Part shown: positions 6,375 to 7,456 of the stretch, one piece after another
Layout of the letters: every line of letters starts with the position of its first letter
How positions within the stretch are numbered: position 1 is the first letter of the stretch
NCBI GenBank assembly: GCA_030691295.1
Contig: JAUYEQ010000547.1
Coordinates: forward strand, 1-7,456
Direction of reading: 5' to 3'
From: Bacteroidota bacterium
Lineage (GTDB): Bacteria > Bacteroidota > Bacteroidia > Bacteroidales > Prolixibacteraceae
Length of the DNA: 7,456 nt
The notes under the pieces: generated by a model
The model's input: the letters and a program-made list of their open reading frames with translations, nothing else
Told to the model about the DNA's origin: nothing
Databases searched by the model: none
Position numbers and translations under genes: made by a program

Positions 6375-7013
6375 CTACCGTTGTTGTTTGCTTCGGTCAT
6401 CAGGTTTCTGGAATTTTCGTCTCTGGAGATTTTCCGGCACAGGGCTAATTTTTTTCTTGCTCCTGAATAAGATGTCTTTGGTTTCGGCGAGTTGCATATC
6501 GGAACACTGAATTTTACCTTTGGTCATTTCTTCAATATCCATTAATATTTTGTCTTCGGTTACCGAATCTTTGTTCCACATGATATAACTTTTTTTCATG
6601 TGGTTGGCAATCAGTTTGATTAAGAGCTCGCGGTCGTTTTCATCTTCATAAACAGCAGCCTTTTCCAGCAGTATCTCGATGGTTTTTCCGTAATGACGGT
6701 ATTTAATCTTATTGTTACTGTACGGAATTCTTTCCGGAGGACTATTGAAAAATTCGGGTGCCGGCGGGGTGTAAGGATAGTCGATGTCCAATGTGAAATT
6801 AGACATGATTGCCAGATGGTCCCAAAGCTTGTGTTTAAAATCGTTGATGTCCCGTAGGTACGGATACATTGTTCCCATTATGTCTATAATGGTTCTTGCT
6901 GCCCTGTTCCTCTCATCTCGGTCTTCAATGGTCATGATGTGGTTGACCATGTTTTGTAAGTTTCTGCCATACTCAGGCAAGGGCAACTTACTGCGATCAG
7001 AATTGTAATCCAT
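6375..7013 (-). CDS. DUF4290 domain protein, function unknown
   Basis: A 212-residue soluble protein matching DUF4290, a family I know from Bacteroidota and whose function I do not know. The N-terminal part is the typical signature: YNSDRSKLPLPEYGRNLQNM (3-22), then TIEDRDERNRAARTIIDIMG (28-47) and DFKHKLWDHLAIMSNF (58-73). The middle (about 105-165) is predicted mostly helical and includes YRHYGK (105-110). The last 28 residues, from about 185, are strongly basic (RSKKK, RRKFQK, DDRSKQQR) and look disordered, which would suit contact with nucleic acid or an acidic partner. There is no signal peptide, membrane segment, or Cys/His metal cluster. It lies just upstream of murA; from memory this pairing is common in the phylum, often with rimM after murA, which is absent here. 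A role in envelope synthesis is only a guess from position. The ATG at 7013 fits the conserved N-terminus. Confidence 0.9.
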   Translation of the reverse strand: MDYNSDRSKLPLPEYGRNLQNMVNHIMTIEDRDERNRAARTIIDIMGTMYPYLRDINDFKHKLWDHLAIMSNFTLDIDYPYTPPAPEFFNSPPERIPYSNNKIKYRHYGKTIEILLEKAAVYEDENDRELLIKLIANHMKKSYIMWNKDSVTEDKILMDIEEMTKGKIQCSDMQLAETKDILFRSKKKISPVPENLQRRKFQKPDDRSKQQR

Positions 7014-7101
7014 GTAAATAAATAAAGTTTTTCTTAAAAATCAGGCTGTTATCTCAAATGGGTAATAGGTACAGATAATCAGGATGAAGACGAATCTTGT
7101 G

Positions 7102-7132
7102 CAAATAAAAGCAAAAAAGTTTTCATGTCAAA
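7102..7132 (-). promoter_or_regulatory. Promoter candidate for DUF4290-murA
   Basis: On the minus strand a TTTG (7132 down to 7129) is followed after 19 bases by TTTATTTG (7109 down to 7102), which matches TAnnTTTG except for T in place of A at the second position. The spacing is ideal. The leader to the DUF4290 start would be about 80 bases. The surrounding DNA is very AT-rich, so chance matches are likely. Confidence 0.45.
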
Positions 7133-7148
7133 AAAAAGATCAAAAACT

Positions 7149-7175
7149 GTTTGAGTTGATTTCACTCTGCAAAAC
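7149..7175 (-). terminator. Weak terminator candidate after the helicase gene
   Basis: On the minus strand GAGT and ACTC (7164-7167 with 7153-7156) pair around a 7-base loop, and GTTT/AAAC extends the stem past a bulge. Runs of T follow within 20 bases (7146-7142 and 7137-7130). The stem is short and bulged and overlaps the last base of the stop codon, so it may not work. If it does not, helicase and DUF4290 transcription could be continuous. Confidence 0.3.
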
Positions 7176-7456
7176 TAACTAATTATCCGCAATTTAGCGA
7201 ATTTTAATAAAAGTTGTTTTTTTCCTGCATTCTGAAAAAACACGGTTGCCTTTATATCCGGCACATTTCCTTCCATTTGCAACACTTTTCCCCGCCCGAA
7301 ACGTTGATGTTCGACCAACATTCCCGCCTGAATTTCCTCCGGATTGCTGTATTCAAACGCATCAATCTCCTTTTTTGCTTCGCGTAACTTGTTTAGCTTT
7401 TGGAACATATCGGGCTGATTGGGCGAAATTGTTTTAAATCCCGGAATCAGGGTGTT
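7175..7456 (-). CDS. uvrD: UvrD/PcrA-type DNA helicase, C-terminal end only
   Basis: The reading frame is open to the right edge, giving the last 93 residues of a larger protein. The final 50 residues carry the tail typical of UvrD/PcrA superfamily 1A helicases: GMLVEHQRFGRGKVLQMEG, then KATVFFQNAGKKQLLLKFAKL. This is the small Tudor-like C-terminal domain that in PcrA contacts RNA polymerase. Before it is a charged, probably flexible linker (NPEEIQAG and the segment upstream). The helicase motor itself would be about 650-700 residues and lies outside the window, so the ATPase motifs cannot be checked. The internal ATG at 7408 is not the start, since the frame continues upstream of it with plausible coding sequence. 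The full protein would unwind DNA in mismatch and nucleotide-excision repair. The exact paralogue (UvrD, PcrA or Rep-like) is not certain. Confidence 0.82.
   Translation of the reverse strand, partial: NTLIPGFKTISPNQPDMFQKLNKLREAKKEIDAFEYSNPEEIQAGMLVEHQRFGRGKVLQMEGNVPDIKATVFFQNAGKKQLLLKFAKLRIIS

Noticed and set aside
7175..7408. A 77-residue stand-alone protein starting at 7408
   Set aside because: The frame stays open to the window edge upstream of that ATG, and the sequence is the known C-terminal tail of UvrD/PcrA helicases, so it is the end of a larger gene.

Overview
The window is a stretch of ordinary chromosome from a Bacteroidota bacterium, probably order Bacteroidales or Marinilabiliales (the rank below phylum is a guess). 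The evidence is moderate-to-low GC, A-rich start regions without clear Shine-Dalgarno sequences, promoter elements of the Bacteroidota type (TAnnTTTG with TTTG about 19 bases upstream), a DUF4290 gene next to murA, and grpE-dnaJ as a pair without dnaK. No phage, transposon, CRISPR array, tRNA or rRNA was seen.

Layout. At the left edge is a minus-strand flavodiiron protein gene (FprA type) whose 3' end lies outside the window. It is divergent from mltG on the plus strand, with a 224-base promoter region between them. mltG and dnaJ converge on one strong symmetric hairpin that can stop transcription in both directions. All remaining genes are on the minus strand. In transcription order they are the 3' end of a UvrD/PcrA-type helicase gene (cut by the right edge), a DUF4290 gene, murA, a secreted TlpA/ResA-like thioredoxin, grpE and dnaJ. 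A strong hairpin terminator separates the thioredoxin gene from grpE, and a new promoter precedes grpE, so grpE-dnaJ is probably its own two-gene operon.

Function. Two genes concern peptidoglycan: murA makes the first committed precursor and mltG cuts nascent glycan strands at the membrane. grpE and dnaJ are the nucleotide-exchange factor and J-domain co-chaperone for a DnaK encoded elsewhere. The flavodiiron protein handles O2 or NO, the thioredoxin acts outside the cytoplasmic membrane, and the helicase belongs to DNA repair.

The content is mainly housekeeping and I found no convincing new system. The points most worth a second look are the MurA active-site loop, which has Asp where fosfomycin-sensitive enzymes have Cys; the uncharacterised DUF4290 protein beside murA; a perfect 13-base palindrome over the -33 region of the grpE-dnaJ promoter; and a small cluster of tandem repeats filling the DUF4290-murA spacer.
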